Shown here: positions 1 through 9,196 of the stretch, piece by piece
Position numbering within the stretch: the stretch's first letter is position 1
How the letters are laid out: each line of letters starts with the position of its first letter
Origin: JBBREP01 sp038202885
GTDB taxonomy: Bacteria; Actinomycetota; Acidimicrobiia; IMCC26256; PALSA-610
DNA: 64,000 nucleotides
Assembly: GCA_038202885.1 (NCBI GenBank)
Contig: JBBREP010000011.1
Span: 7,418 to 71,417, forward strand
Direction: 5' to 3'
Made by a program: the position numbers and the translations under genes
Notes under the pieces: model-generated
Databases searched by the model: none
Told to the model about the DNA's origin: nothing
Seen by the model: only the letters and a program-made list of their open reading frames with translations

Positions 1-40
1 GACCGAGCCCGTGTGCCCGCCCGTCACGTCCAACCGGGCG

Positions 41-916
41 TCACGCGACGATCTTGCTGATGGGCAACTCGAGGATGCCGGTGGCCCCGGCGTCCTTGAG
101 CGCCGGGATCAGCGTGTTGATGTCAGACTTGGCGACCACGGTTTCGACCGCGTAGCCGTCTTCGCCGTAGAGCTTGCTGACGGTTGGCGACTTCAACGCG
201 GGCAAGAGGTCGATCGCCCGCTGGAGGTTCGCCTCGTCGACGTTGAGCTTCACGAGCACACGCCCGCGTGCCTCCAACGCGCCCGTGAGCAACACCTGGA
301 GCTGTTCCATCGCTCGGCGTTTTTCGGGATCGGCGTACGCCGCACGGTTCGCAATCAGCTCCGTGTACGACACCACGATCGTGTCGATCACCTTGAGGCC
401 GGCTGCACGCAACGCCCGTCCAGTTTCGGTCACTTCGACGATCGCATCCGCGATCTCGGGGATCTTGGCCTCGGTCGCGCCGTACGACAACGACACGTCG
501 GCGTCCACGCCCTGTTCGCGGAGAAACCGCGTCGTCAGCCGCACGTACTCGGTCTGCACTCGCACGCCGCTCGGCAGGTCGGCCACCGTCTGCCACGGCG
601 AGTCGCCCGCCACCGCCACCACAATCCTCGTCGGACGGGCCGACACCTTCGAGTACTGAAGCCGGCCCAGGCTGACAATGTCGGCTTCGGTCTCCTCGAT
701 CCAGTCACGCGCCGTGATCCCAAGGTCGAACATGCCGGTCGCGACGTAGGTGGGAATCTCCTGCGGGCGCAGGATCCTGACCTCGCGCACGCGCGGGTCG
801 TCGATCGAGGCCTTGTAGTCGACGTCAGATGAACGGCTCACGGCGAGGTCGGCGTCGTCGAACAACTGCAACGTGGCCCGTTCGAGGGAACCCTTCGGCA
901 AGACGAGGCGAAGCAC
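41..916 (-). CDS. hisG: ATP phosphoribosyltransferase HisG, long form
   Basis: First enzyme of histidine synthesis; joins PRPP to ATP in the cytoplasm. The protein is 291 aa. The family opening LPKGSLERA lies at residues 6-14, the PRPP-binding stretch ETGRALRAAGL at about 164-174, and the regulatory ACT-like C-terminal domain covers about 215-291, so this is the long, histidine-inhibited form that needs no HisZ. The GTG at 916 is chosen because the family sequence starts there; the frame stays open further upstream but would overlap the methyltransferase gene. The gap to that gene is 29 bp. TAGCGT at 925-930 sits 8 nt before the start and may be a leaderless promoter. Confidence 0.95.
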   Translation of the reverse strand: MLRLVLPKGSLERATLQLFDDADLAVSRSSDVDYKASIDDPRVREVRILRPQEIPTYVATGMFDLGITARDWIEETEADIVSLGRLQYSKVSARPTRIVVAVAGDSPWQTVADLPSGVRVQTEYVRLTTRFLREQGVDADVSLSYGATEAKIPEIADAIVEVTETGRALRAAGLKVIDTIVVSYTELIANRAAYADPEKRRAMEQLQVLLTGALEARGRVLVKLNVDEANLQRAIDLLPALKSPTVSKLYGEDGYAVETVVAKSDINTLIPALKDAGATGILELPISKIVA

Positions 917-945
917 GGCGTCTGACGCTAGTGGTAGGAGCGCGC

Positions 946-1680
946 TCAGGTCGTGACGATCCGATAACCAATGTCGTATTCGGCCAGCGTGCGCAAGGAT
1001 CCGTGGCGCGCGTCCCAGCGGCCCGATTCGAGATCGGCCCGCAAACGTGCCGTCCCTGCGCCAACCGTCCCGGGATCGAGCTGCGCGAACGATGACATCC
1101 CGGCGCGCACGCCGGGATCGAGATACGCCTCCGGCCGGGCCCAATACGCGCCGGAAAAGCCGTCGATGCAATCAACGGGAACCGGCACGGCGACGATGTC
1201 TCGCACGTCGAGATGGCGCCGAAAGAACTGTTCCCCCGGCGGATCGTTTTCGCTCGGCAGGTCGAGGATCTCGGGCCAATATTCCAGGACCCACATGTCG
1301 TCGGTCATCGTCGGCTCGAAGTAGAGAATCGCCAGTCGCCGAGCGACGCGCTGCACCTCCTCGAGCCCGCGTGCCCGGTCCGACCAATGGTGCACGGTGA
1401 GCACACCCATCGCGACGTCGAACGCGTCGTCTCGAAATGGCAGGGCTTCGGCGAACGCGCGCACTGCCGGCGCGGCGCTCGGAGCGCGTTGCGCGAGCAT
1501 CGTCTCCGACGGCTCGACGGCGACCACGATGCAATCGCTCGGTTCGTAGTTACCCGTGCCAGCACCCACATTCACCACGGTCTCGGCGTCACCGATCGCC
1601 GCACGCAGCGGCCGAAACAAGCGCGGGTCGGCGAGGCGTCGCTCGGCGTAGCCGAGTCCGATCTGCGCGTAATCGGTCAT
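946..1680 (-). CDS. class I SAM-dependent methyltransferase
   Basis: A 244-aa cytoplasmic methyltransferase of the Methyltransf_11 type. Motif I (VVNVGAGTGNY) is at about residues 35-45, followed by an acidic loop with VAVEP and then a DVAMGVLTVHHW segment typical of small-molecule methyltransferases. The substrate cannot be read from the sequence. It lies 16 bp after ribH and 29 bp before hisG, so it is probably co-transcribed with the riboflavin genes. In related gene orders a HisE-type gene can sit next to hisG; this protein is not HisE. Confidence 0.85.
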   Translation of the reverse strand: MTDYAQIGLGYAERRLADPRLFRPLRAAIGDAETVVNVGAGTGNYEPSDCIVVAVEPSETMLAQRAPSAAPAVRAFAEALPFRDDAFDVAMGVLTVHHWSDRARGLEEVQRVARRLAILYFEPTMTDDMWVLEYWPEILDLPSENDPPGEQFFRRHLDVRDIVAVPVPVDCIDGFSGAYWARPEAYLDPGVRAGMSSFAQLDPGTVGAGTARLRADLESGRWDARHGSLRTLAEYDIGYRIVTT

Positions 1681-1696
1681 CGGGTCTTCTGCCGCG

Positions 1697-2167
1697 TCAG
1701 AGTTGTTCGAGGAGTCGCACCATCTCGATTGCGGTATGCGCGGCTTCTTCGCCCTTGTGACCGTCCTTGCCGCCGATGCGGTCGAGGGCCTGCTGGCGCG
1801 TGTCGACCGTCAACACACCGAAGATCACAGGGACGCCGGTGGTCACCGCAGCCTGGACGAGACCCTGCGTGGCACCGCCGGCGACGTACTCGAAGTGCGC
1901 GGTGTCGCCCCTGATGACGGCCCCGAGACAGATCACGGCGTCGACACGCCCGCTGTCGGCGAGCCGTTTGGCCGCAACGGGCAGCTCAAAGGCTCCTGGC
2001 ACCCACCACACGCTCACGTCGGCGTCGGCCGCCCCCGCGGCGCGCAGCGCTGTGAGCGCGCCGTCGAGCAACGCCTCGGTGATGTCGCGGTTGAATCGAG
2101 CGACCGCGATCGCGACGCGCAACCCGCGCGCATCGAGTGAGCCTTCGAACGCCGCGTACTCACCCAT
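1697..2167 (-). CDS. ribH: 6,7-dimethyl-8-ribityllumazine synthase
   Basis: Penultimate riboflavin enzyme; condenses the ribityl-pyrimidine with dihydroxybutanone phosphate and usually forms an icosahedral shell. The 156 aa are normal length. Visible family motifs are ARFN (23-26), GAFELP (58-63) and GAVIRGDTAHFEY (82-94), with the catalytic His at about 91. The ATG at 2167 overlaps the ribBA stop by 8 nt, which argues for translational coupling and excludes the longer open frame upstream. Confidence 0.96.
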   Translation of the reverse strand: MGEYAAFEGSLDARGLRVAIAVARFNRDITEALLDGALTALRAAGAADADVSVWWVPGAFELPVAAKRLADSGRVDAVICLGAVIRGDTAHFEYVAGGATQGLVQAAVTTGVPVIFGVLTVDTRQQALDRIGGKDGHKGEEAAHTAIEMVRLLEQL

Positions 2168-3434
2168 CGAGCGTCCCCGACTCGTGTGGTCCAGTGGGCG
2201 CACCGAGCTGGTCATCATCGACATCGTCGATATGAAGGAGATGGCCGAGCTTGTGCTGCTTCGTGCGCAGGTACGCGATGTTCTCCACGTTCGGCTTCGG
2301 CAGCAGCGGCACGCGCTCCACGATCTCGAGTCCGTAACCCTCCAGACCACCGTATTTGTGCATGTTGTTCGTCATCAGGCGCATCGTGGTCAGCCCGAGG
2401 TCGACCAGGATCTGCGCACCGATGCCGTATTCGCGCGAGTCGACGGGGAAGCCCAGATCGAGGTTCGCCTGCACTGTGTCGCGGCCCTGTTCCTGGAGCG
2501 CGTAGGCACGCATCTTGTGCCCGAGCCCGATCCCGCGACCTTCATGGCCGCGCAAGTAGACGACAACGCCATGACCTTCAGCGGCGACGCGCGCCATCGC
2601 GAGATTCAGCTGTGGACCACAGTCGCACCGCAGCGAATTGAAGACATCACCGGTGAGGCATTCGCTGTGCACGCGCACGAGCACGTTCTCGGTACCAGCG
2701 ACGTCGCCCATGACGAACGCGACATGCTCGGTGTCGTCGATGAGCGACTCGAACACGTGGGCCGTGAAGTCGCCGAAGTCGGTTGGGATGCGCGCCTCGG
2801 CCACTCGACGCACGAGCTTCTCACTGCGCCGGCGGTGCCGAACAAGATCGGCGATCGAAATCAACACAAGGCCGTGCTCGGCCGCGAACGCAACGAGTTC
2901 GGGAAGCCTCGCCATCGTCCCGTCGTCGTTCACGACCTCGGCGAGCACGCCCGCGGGGAAGCAACCCGCGAGTCGCGCCAGGTCGACACTGGCCTCGGTA
3001 TGGCCGGCGCGCTTCAGCACGCCGCCCTCGCGGTAACGCAACGGGAAGATGTGCCCGGGGCGAGCGAAGTCGCCGGCCCGGGCGTCGCGATCGAGCAATG
3101 CTTGCACCGTGGCACAACGATCAGCGCCGCTGATCCCGGTGGACGTGCCGTGGCGGTAGTCGACCGACACGGTGAAGGCCGTGCGCTGCACCTCGGTGTT
3201 TTCGTTGTTGACGACCATCAGTGGGATGTTGAGATCGTCGAGACGATCACCCTCCATCGGCATACAGATCACCCCGCTCGTGTAGCGGATCATGAACGCC
3301 ATCTTCTCGGGCGTGATCCGCTCGGCGGCAACGATGAGGTCACCCTCGTTCTCGCGATCCTCGTCGTCGACGACAACAACGATCTCGCCGCGAGCAACCG
3401 CAGCGATGGCTTCTTCGATCGGGGCAAAGGGCAT
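2160..3434 (-). CDS. ribBA: bifunctional DHBP synthase / GTP cyclohydrolase II RibBA
   Basis: Makes both riboflavin precursors. The N-terminal half (about 1-200) is 3,4-dihydroxy-2-butanone-4-phosphate synthase, with the acidic DDEDRENEGDLI loop at 23-34 and HGTSTGIS at 95-102. The C-terminal half (about 205-400) is GTP cyclohydrolase II, with zinc ligands C259, C270 and C272 and the RGHEGRGIG motif at 295-303. One oddity is MTNNMHKYGG at 354-363, where the family normally has Pro after MTNN. The start ATG shares one base with the ribE stop (TAATG). Confidence 0.96.
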   Translation of the reverse strand: MPFAPIEEAIAAVARGEIVVVVDDEDRENEGDLIVAAERITPEKMAFMIRYTSGVICMPMEGDRLDDLNIPLMVVNNENTEVQRTAFTVSVDYRHGTSTGISGADRCATVQALLDRDARAGDFARPGHIFPLRYREGGVLKRAGHTEASVDLARLAGCFPAGVLAEVVNDDGTMARLPELVAFAAEHGLVLISIADLVRHRRRSEKLVRRVAEARIPTDFGDFTAHVFESLIDDTEHVAFVMGDVAGTENVLVRVHSECLTGDVFNSLRCDCGPQLNLAMARVAAEGHGVVVYLRGHEGRGIGLGHKMRAYALQEQGRDTVQANLDLGFPVDSREYGIGAQILVDLGLTTMRLMTNNMHKYGGLEGYGLEIVERVPLLPKPNVENIAYLRTKQHKLGHLLHIDDVDDDQLGAPTGPHESGTLDG

Positions 3435-4039
3435 TAGTGGTCTCCTCCTGGTAGGAGCCGTTCGACATATTTCGCGATGACATCGATTTCGAGATTGACG
3501 CGTGCACCGATCGGTGTCGCGCCCAACGTGGTGACCAATTGCGTGTGCGGGATCAGCGCCACCGAGAACCGGGGCGCCTCGACCTCGACAACGGTGAGGC
3601 TCACACCGTCGATCGTGATCGAACCTTTGCTGACGACGTAGCGCAGCACCGCCGCCGGCGCATCGACGCGCAACATCATCGATCCGTCGGCCAGCATGTC
3701 TTTGGCGGCCACGGCACCGGTGCCGTCGACGTGTCCCTGCACCAGGTGTCCGCCGAGGCGGTCACCCAGGCGCATCGGCCGTTCGAGATTCACGGCGCTT
3801 CCGGCGCGCAGATCGCCCAGGTTCGTGCGCGTGATCGTCTCGGTGACCGCGTCGGCCGCCCACCACCGCGCGTCGGTATCGAATGCCACGACGGTGAGAC
3901 AACAGCCGTTGACCGCGATGGACGCGCCCATCTCGATATCGCCCAGCACCACGTCGGCGCCGATCTCGAGACGCGCGCCGCCTTCGTTCGGTGTGATCGC
4001 GCGAACGGTGCCGAGTTCTTCGACGATGCCGGTGAACAT
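3434..4039 (-). CDS. ribE: riboflavin synthase alpha chain
   Basis: Last step of riboflavin synthesis, dismutating two lumazines. The 201 aa contain the two expected lumazine-binding repeats: the first begins MFTGIVEELG, the second follows the VQGHVDGTG stretch near residue 100. The ATG at 4039 is chosen over a GTG one codon upstream because it begins the family-typical MFTGIV and forms an ATGA overlap with the ribD stop. Confidence 0.96.
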   Translation of the reverse strand: MFTGIVEELGTVRAITPNEGGARLEIGADVVLGDIEMGASIAVNGCCLTVVAFDTDARWWAADAVTETITRTNLGDLRAGSAVNLERPMRLGDRLGGHLVQGHVDGTGAVAAKDMLADGSMMLRVDAPAAVLRYVVSKGSITIDGVSLTVVEVEAPRFSVALIPHTQLVTTLGATPIGARVNLEIDVIAKYVERLLPGGDH

Positions 4040-5193
4040 CACGCGCCTTCCGGCGTCGACGGCGGCGCGTCGGCGGGCACGTAGTCGAGCCGGACGTCGT
4101 CGTCGAATCGAGTTACTGCATCGAGGTGCCAGCGGGGCGCGTCGTCGATGGTGGCCGGGCCGTCATGCGCGAGCGTCGGAATGCCGTGCACGCCGAGCAG
4201 CGTGTTGCCGAGATAGACCACGAGGCGGTCCACAAGTCCCGCTCGGATGAGCGCGCCGTGGAGTTCAGCGCCGCCTTCCACGAGCGCCATCAGCACCCCG
4301 CGCCGGCCAAGCAATGCCAACACGGCGTGCAGGTCGACGCCCCGCCCGGTCGATTCGCTCGCGGTGTCGACGATCTCAACCTCGGCGCCGGCCGCCGACC
4401 ATGCGGCCACGGTGGCGAGGTCGGCTTGGTCGGTCGTCACGACGAGCGTGGGCGCCATTGTGGTGTCGAACAACGGTCCGTCGGCGTCGACGCGCCCATG
4501 CGCATCCAGGACCACGCGCAGCGGCGCGGGGCCCAACGGCACGTCGTCATCGGACGGCAGCCCGCGCACGGTGAGCGACGGGTGATCGGCGACCGCAGTG
4601 CCCGCGCCGACGACGATCGCCTGCGTGTCGGCGCGCAGCGCATGCACGTCGGCCCGGGCTGTCGGCCCGGTGATCCAACGCGACGAGCCGTCGGCCGCGG
4701 CAACGAGACCGTCGATGGAGTTCGCCGTCTTGATCACGCACGACGCCCGACCGGTGCGGCGATGATGGAGATACGGCGCGAGCTGACGGGCCGCCGACGC
4801 GGCGCCGACCCCACACACCACGTCGATGCCCGCGCCACGGAGTCGGCGCAGACCGCGACCCGCCACTCTGGGATCGGGATCTTCGATCGCGGCGACCACC
4901 TTGGCGATCCCCGCCGCGACCAGCGCGTCGGTGCACGGCGAGGTGCTGCCGTGGTGGTCACACGGCTCCAAGGTCACGTACGCCGTCGCGCCAACAGCAT
5001 CGGTGCCCGGCGCCAGCCCCGCGAGCGCGACGCGCTCGGCGTGCGGCGAGCCAAGGCTTGCCGCAGTCGCGCCGACCGAGAGCAGCACACCGTCACGCAC
5101 GATCGCACAGCCGACCCACGGGTTCGGTGCGGTGAGACGGCGCGACCGAGCCGCGGCTGCGATTGCCGTCGCCATGGCCTCGTCGTCGCGCAC
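4039..5193 (-). CDS. ribD: bifunctional pyrimidine deaminase/reductase RibD
   Basis: Second and third riboflavin steps. The N-terminal zinc deaminase shows HAE (H51, E53) and the two zinc cysteines in PCDHHGSTSPC (C78, C87). The C-terminal part (about 150-384) is the NADPH-dependent reductase. The GTG at 5193 gives 384 aa, close to the usual length; an ATG at 5175 is an alternative, and the frame remains open to 5277. It is the first gene after the FMN riboswitch and so the likely control point for ribD-ribE-ribBA-ribH. Confidence 0.93.
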   Translation of the reverse strand: MRDDEAMATAIAAAARSRRLTAPNPWVGCAIVRDGVLLSVGATAASLGSPHAERVALAGLAPGTDAVGATAYVTLEPCDHHGSTSPCTDALVAAGIAKVVAAIEDPDPRVAGRGLRRLRGAGIDVVCGVGAASAARQLAPYLHHRRTGRASCVIKTANSIDGLVAAADGSSRWITGPTARADVHALRADTQAIVVGAGTAVADHPSLTVRGLPSDDDVPLGPAPLRVVLDAHGRVDADGPLFDTTMAPTLVVTTDQADLATVAAWSAAGAEVEIVDTASESTGRGVDLHAVLALLGRRGVLMALVEGGAELHGALIRAGLVDRLVVYLGNTLLGVHGIPTLAHDGPATIDDAPRWHLDAVTRFDDDVRLDYVPADAPPSTPEGA

Positions 5194-5328
5194 TGCGTAC
5201 CTCGTGGCGCCCGCCGTCAGGGATCGGTGGGCCTCGGTCGGCCTCGGAGGACTCGCGCGCACGGTCGCGGCACACACGCGGGTCGCGGCGCGCCCGGATG
5301 TGGGCGCGTGGCAACGCTCGTGGCGTGC

Positions 5329-5528
5329 GACCCTCTCCCATCCGGACTCTCACCGTCGGCCCCGGAGTCACACCGGATCGGGCCATCCGTGGTGCGCGTG
5401 CACCCCGGCGGGCGGCACGTGTGACGGTGCCGTTCGTCGGTGGATCGCTTCGCGGGCTTCGGGGCCTCCCCCGTTACCGCCGGTCGGGACTTGCACCCAT
5501 CACAGCTGCGCTGCATCCCGAGGGTTCT
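5329..5528 (-). promoter_or_regulatory. FMN riboswitch (RFN element)
   Basis: On the minus strand the region carries the RFN core blocks in order: GGGTGCAAGTCCCGACC with GGCGGTAA, then GCCCGCGAAGCG, then ACTCCGGGGCCGACGGT, and finally AGTCCGGATGGGAGAGG. These are signature parts of the FMN aptamer, and the element lies directly upstream of ribD. Binding of FMN is expected to shut down the rib operon; I did not see a clear U-tract terminator, so control of translation or Rho-type termination is an open choice. The edges are approximate. Confidence 0.95.
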
Positions 5529-5630
5529 TGTTGTGATGTCAGTTCTGTCAGCGCCCAGGTTACCAGAACGTTCGACAAAATTGAAACACGTTTCTATTTT
5601 GCGTGCGGGTGTGCGCCAGGGCCGTGGCTG

Positions 5631-6125
5631 TCAGTGCGGCCGGCCGCCGGCCAAGAGGTCGAGGGCGTGGCGTACGACCGGTTCGACCGCGTCGAAGGCC
5701 TCCACCGCTCCCCCGCTGCTACCGGGCGAATTGACGATCAGCGCGGCCCCGCGACTGCCGGCCACGCCCCGCGACAACATGCCGAAGTTGCGCCCATCGC
5801 GGTTCGACGCATCGCGAATCGCCTCGGCCAGACCGGGCGCCTCGCGCTCGATCGCGGCTCGTGTGCCTTCGGGCGTGAGATCGCGTGGCCCGAACCCGGT
5901 GCCGCCCGTGGTCATGATCAAACCCTCGAAACCTTCACTCAACTCGATGAGGATGTCGCGCACCGACGCGATGCCGTCGGCCACGACGCGCTGATCGTCG
6001 ATGGTGAAGCCCGCCGTGGTGAGTCGTGCCGCGAGCGCACGCCCGGATGCGTCGTCACGGGTTCCCGCGATGACACCGTCGGACACGGTCACGACCTTGG
6101 CGCGCAACGCGACGGCCTCGGTCAT
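5631..6125 (-). CDS. MogA/MoaB-family molybdenum cofactor protein
   Basis: A 164-aa MoCF-fold protein that would bind molybdopterin and adenylylate it or assist molybdenum insertion. The pterin/nucleotide loop TTGGTGFGPRD is at 72-82 and the late SRG and NSPGSSGG segments are present (about 118-140). Start ATG 6125 overlaps the rpe stop as ATGA, suggesting coupled translation. MogA and MoaB cannot be told apart with confidence here, and no other moa/moe gene lies nearby. Confidence 0.88.
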   Translation of the reverse strand: MTEAVALRAKVVTVSDGVIAGTRDDASGRALAARLTTAGFTIDDQRVVADGIASVRDILIELSEGFEGLIMTTGGTGFGPRDLTPEGTRAAIEREAPGLAEAIRDASNRDGRNFGMLSRGVAGSRGAALIVNSPGSSGGAVEAFDAVEPVVRHALDLLAGGRPH

Positions 6126-6781
6126 GAGCGCACCGCGGCGTCGGCTGCGTCGCGGATCGCGGCCGCGGCCGCGCGCGGGTCGGGTTGGCCGAAAATTGCC
6201 GTGCCCGCCACAAGGATGTCGACGCCTGCGGCCGCCGCCAGTGCGCCCGTGTCGGCGTTGATGCCCCCGTCGATCTCGATGTCGACGGCCAACCCGCGCT
6301 CGTCGATCGCCCGCCGCGCCGCACGCGCCTTGTCGAGCACGTCGGCGATAAAGGCCTGGCCTCCGAAGCCGGTGCGCACGCTCATCACGAGCAGCGTGTC
6401 GATGCGGTCGAGCCACGGCGCAACCGCGTCGAACGGCGTCGCGGGCTCGAACGTGAGCCCGACCTTGCAGCCGCGATCTCGGACCCGGCCGAGCAGCTTG
6501 TCGGTGTCACCGACCTCGACGTGCACGGTGATGCCGTCGGCGCCGGCGTCGGCGAACGCATCCAACAGGTCGCCCGGGTTCGCGATCATGAGATGACAGT
6601 CGAGGTAGAGCTCGGTTGCCTTGCGCAGCGATGCCACCACCGGCGGACCGATCGACAGGTTTGGCACGTAATGGCCGTCCATGCAATCGACGTGCAGGAG
6701 GTCGGCTTGATCCCCAACGCGCTCGATGTGGTCGGCCAGGTGCGCAAAGTCAGCAGCCAGGATCGACGGTGCAATCTTCAT
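6122..6781 (-). CDS. rpe: ribulose-phosphate 3-epimerase
   Basis: Interconverts ribulose-5-P and xylulose-5-P in the pentose phosphate pathway. The 219-aa TIM barrel starts MKIAPSILAADF and has the metal-site segments VDCMDGHYVPNLSIGP and DCHLMI. ATG 6781 is chosen because the family sequence begins there; the longer frame adds 27 residues with no family match. A TAGTGT hexamer lies 7 nt before the ATG. Confidence 0.96.
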   Translation of the reverse strand: MKIAPSILAADFAHLADHIERVGDQADLLHVDCMDGHYVPNLSIGPPVVASLRKATELYLDCHLMIANPGDLLDAFADAGADGITVHVEVGDTDKLLGRVRDRGCKVGLTFEPATPFDAVAPWLDRIDTLLVMSVRTGFGGQAFIADVLDKARAARRAIDERGLAVDIEIDGGINADTGALAAAAGVDILVAGTAIFGQPDPRAAAAAIRDAADAAVRS

Positions 6782-6788
6782 CGCTTCG

Positions 6789-6794
6789 ACACTA
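6789..6794 (-). promoter_or_regulatory. putative -10 box of a leaderless rpe promoter
   Basis: TAGTGT on the minus strand, 7 nt before the rpe ATG. It fits the TANNNT motif of actinobacterial leaderless transcripts, and no Shine-Dalgarno sequence is seen. Confidence 0.5.
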
Positions 6795-6865
6795 CCGATA
6801 TTGCCCGCAAGGTAGTCACGACTGGCCCAAGCGATCGCTCGCCGCGCCGCGAAGCGAAGCAATAG

Positions 6866-8287
6866 TCACGCGCGTTCCAGGACCAACACGAACATGCCGT
6901 CGCTGCCCGCGTCGTGGGGCAGGATCAGCGCGCCGCGTCCGTGGGCTCGCCACGGCGCATCGAGCAGCGAGACCGCGTGGAACTCGGTGAGGTGTTCGCT
7001 CGCCCACTCGTCGACGCCGAGGGTTTCGGCGCGGCTCAGCGTGCACACCGAGTACACGAGTCGCCCGCCGGGCCGCACCGCTTCCGCCGCGGCGCCCAGC
7101 AAGGTCTGTTGGAGCAACGCGAGTTGGTCGATCTGCTGCGGCTGCACACGCCAACGCGCTTCGGGGCGGCGGCGCAACACACCGAGGCCACTGCACGGCG
7201 CATCGAGCAGCACCCGATCGAACAATGCACCCGGGAATGGCAGTGCGGTGCCCGCGCCGACGACGGCCTGGACCGACGCGAGGTGGAGACGACCGGCGGC
7301 CTCACGCACGAGGCGCAGCCGGCCACGGTGCACATCGGCGGCAACGACGAGGCCCGTGTCGGCCATGCGTTCGGCCGACGCACACGCTTTGCCGCCGGGC
7401 GCGGACGCCACGTCGAGAATGCGCTCACCGGCCTTGGGGTCGAGCGCACCGATGACGGCCTGGCTCGCTTGGTCCTGCGGGCTCGCGCTGCCGTCACGCA
7501 CGCTGCGCAGACGTTCGAGATCGCCCGAACCGACCACGACGATCGAGTCGGGTACGAGCGCGCCGGCCGTCGTGCGCGCACCGCGCACCTCGAGCTCGCG
7601 CAACACCGCAGCGCGATCACCGCGCAACGGATTGACCCGGAGCGTGACCGCGCCCGGTTCGTTCATCGCAGCCAACGCCGCGAGTGCCGTCGGTTCACCG
7701 AATTGGGAGACGAGTTCGTCGACGATCCAGTCGGGATACGACAGGCGCGCGCCGGTGCCCTCGGGCTCGGCCCACGGTCGGCCGTGGCGGTCGAGCGAAC
7801 GCAACACGCCGTTGACGTAGCTGCGGGCGCGCTCGGGCGCGGCGCCGACCGTCTCGCCGACCGCCGCGTGCGCGGCAACGCCTTCCACGAGTTGGTAGGC
7901 CCCGAGCCGCAAGGCCGCCCGCACGGCCGGTTCGAGCTCCACCAGCGGCTTCTTGGAATGTGACGACACGATCTCGTCGAGGTAACGCTGGCGGCGCAAC
8001 GTGCCGTAGACGGCGCTCGTCACCCACGATCGGTCGCGGTCCGAAAGCTGCGAGCGTCCGATCCGGGCCGGTACGTCGAGGTTCGCGAACCCGCCCTGCT
8101 CGGCCCGTACCAACGCGGCGATCGCAACGCCGCGCGATGTCTCGCGCCGCGCCGGCGCACGGCCCGAACCGTGACGATCGGGCCGACCGCGCAAGGATGG
8201 CGAGCGACGGCCGTCGAGCCCACGCACGTCGCGCGGATCTTTGGGCGCGCGCGGGTCGCGTCGGGCGGGGCGGCGTTCGTCAGCCAT
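6866..8287 (-). CDS. rsmB: 16S rRNA m5C967 methyltransferase RsmB
   Basis: Methylates cytosine 967 of 16S rRNA. The 473 aa comprise a basic, probably disordered N-terminal tail (about 1-52), a NusB-like RNA-binding domain (about 55-190) and a Rossmann methyltransferase domain. SAM motif DVASAPGGKA and the two catalytic-cysteine motifs DAPCSG and YSVCTLS are visible. ATG 8287 overlaps the fmt stop by 8 nt, and the gene follows fmt as in many bacteria. Confidence 0.95.
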   Translation of the reverse strand: MADERRPARRDPRAPKDPRDVRGLDGRRSPSLRGRPDRHGSGRAPARRETSRGVAIAALVRAEQGGFANLDVPARIGRSQLSDRDRSWVTSAVYGTLRRQRYLDEIVSSHSKKPLVELEPAVRAALRLGAYQLVEGVAAHAAVGETVGAAPERARSYVNGVLRSLDRHGRPWAEPEGTGARLSYPDWIVDELVSQFGEPTALAALAAMNEPGAVTLRVNPLRGDRAAVLRELEVRGARTTAGALVPDSIVVVGSGDLERLRSVRDGSASPQDQASQAVIGALDPKAGERILDVASAPGGKACASAERMADTGLVVAADVHRGRLRLVREAAGRLHLASVQAVVGAGTALPFPGALFDRVLLDAPCSGLGVLRRRPEARWRVQPQQIDQLALLQQTLLGAAAEAVRPGGRLVYSVCTLSRAETLGVDEWASEHLTEFHAVSLLDAPWRAHGRGALILPHDAGSDGMFVLVLERA

Positions 8288-9176
8288 CGAGCACCGCAAC
8301 GCCCCGGCGACCGGCCATCCATGCGTTCACCGACATCGGTGTCCTTCCTTCGGGCACGACTTCTTCGAGGTGGAGCGCGCCCTCGCGACACGACAGTGTG
8401 CCCTCGGCCGACACCGTTCCCACTGGGGCATCGATCGCGTCGACTGCCGCGGCGCGCAGCACCTTGAGCCTCCGACCACCGACAACGCACCACGCACCGG
8501 GCTTCGGGTTCGCCGCGCGCACGACGAGCGCGAGCTCTCGCGCCGATCGGGTTGGGTCGACCCGGAACTCCTCCACCCGCAGCTTGGCTGCGTACGTTGG
8601 CTCGCCCACCTGCGGGGTCGGCGCGCGGCCCGGCACACCCGCCAGCTCGCGCACGAGCAGGTCGGTGCCGAGCTCGACCAAACGCGCCTTGAGTTCACCG
8701 GCGTTTTCGGTGTCGCCGATCGGCGTGCGGACTTCGGCGTACACACCGCCGGCATCGAGCGCCTCCTCGACGTCCATGAGCGCCACGCCCGTCTCGCGAT
8801 CGCCGGCAAGGATTGCCCGCTCCACCGGCGCCGCGCCGCGCCACCGCGGCAAGAGCGAGAAATGCACGTTGACGAAACCGTGGCGCGGCACACCCAGCAA
8901 GGCGACCGGCAGCAGCTGACCGAACGCGACCACAACACCGATGTCGACGGTAAGCGCTTCGATCTCGTCGACCACCTCAACGCTGCGCGCCGGCGTGCGC
9001 ACCGCAAGCCCCAACTCGAGCGCGCAGCGCTTCACAGCCGTCGCTTCGGCCGCGCCCGAACGCCCCCGTCGACGATCAGGTTGGGTGACGACGAGCGCGA
9101 TGTCGTGACCGGCGCCGTGCAGGGCCCGCAGCGGCGGGACGGCGTCATGCGGTGAGCCGAAATACACGATGCGCAT
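8280..9176 (-). CDS. fmt: methionyl-tRNA formyltransferase
   Basis: Formylates initiator Met-tRNA. The 298-aa protein has the formyl-transfer signature HFSLLPRWRGAAPV (family HPSLLPRYRGAAPI) near residue 105 and a C-terminal oligonucleotide-binding domain. The family Pro after the first His is Phe here, a small deviation. Its neighbours def and rsmB form the standard def-fmt-rsmB cluster. Confidence 0.96.
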   Translation of the reverse strand: MRIVYFGSPHDAVPPLRALHGAGHDIALVVTQPDRRRGRSGAAEATAVKRCALELGLAVRTPARSVEVVDEIEALTVDIGVVVAFGQLLPVALLGVPRHGFVNVHFSLLPRWRGAAPVERAILAGDRETGVALMDVEEALDAGGVYAEVRTPIGDTENAGELKARLVELGTDLLVRELAGVPGRAPTPQVGEPTYAAKLRVEEFRVDPTRSARELALVVRAANPKPGAWCVVGGRRLKVLRAAAVDAIDAPVGTVSAEGTLSCREGALHLEEVVPEGRTPMSVNAWMAGRRGVAVLDG

Positions 9177-9196
9177 GATGGAGACGGCGAGCTCGA

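Noticed and set aside
1767..3437. Plus-strand open frame of 556 codons opposite ribH and ribBA
   Set aside because: Antisense by-product of high third-position GC; the minus-strand genes have clear catalytic motifs.
5534..5600. Sigma-70 promoter for the rib operon (TTTCAA-18-TAACCT on the minus strand)
   Set aside because: Both hexamers fit only loosely; position before the riboswitch is plausible but too weak for a feature.
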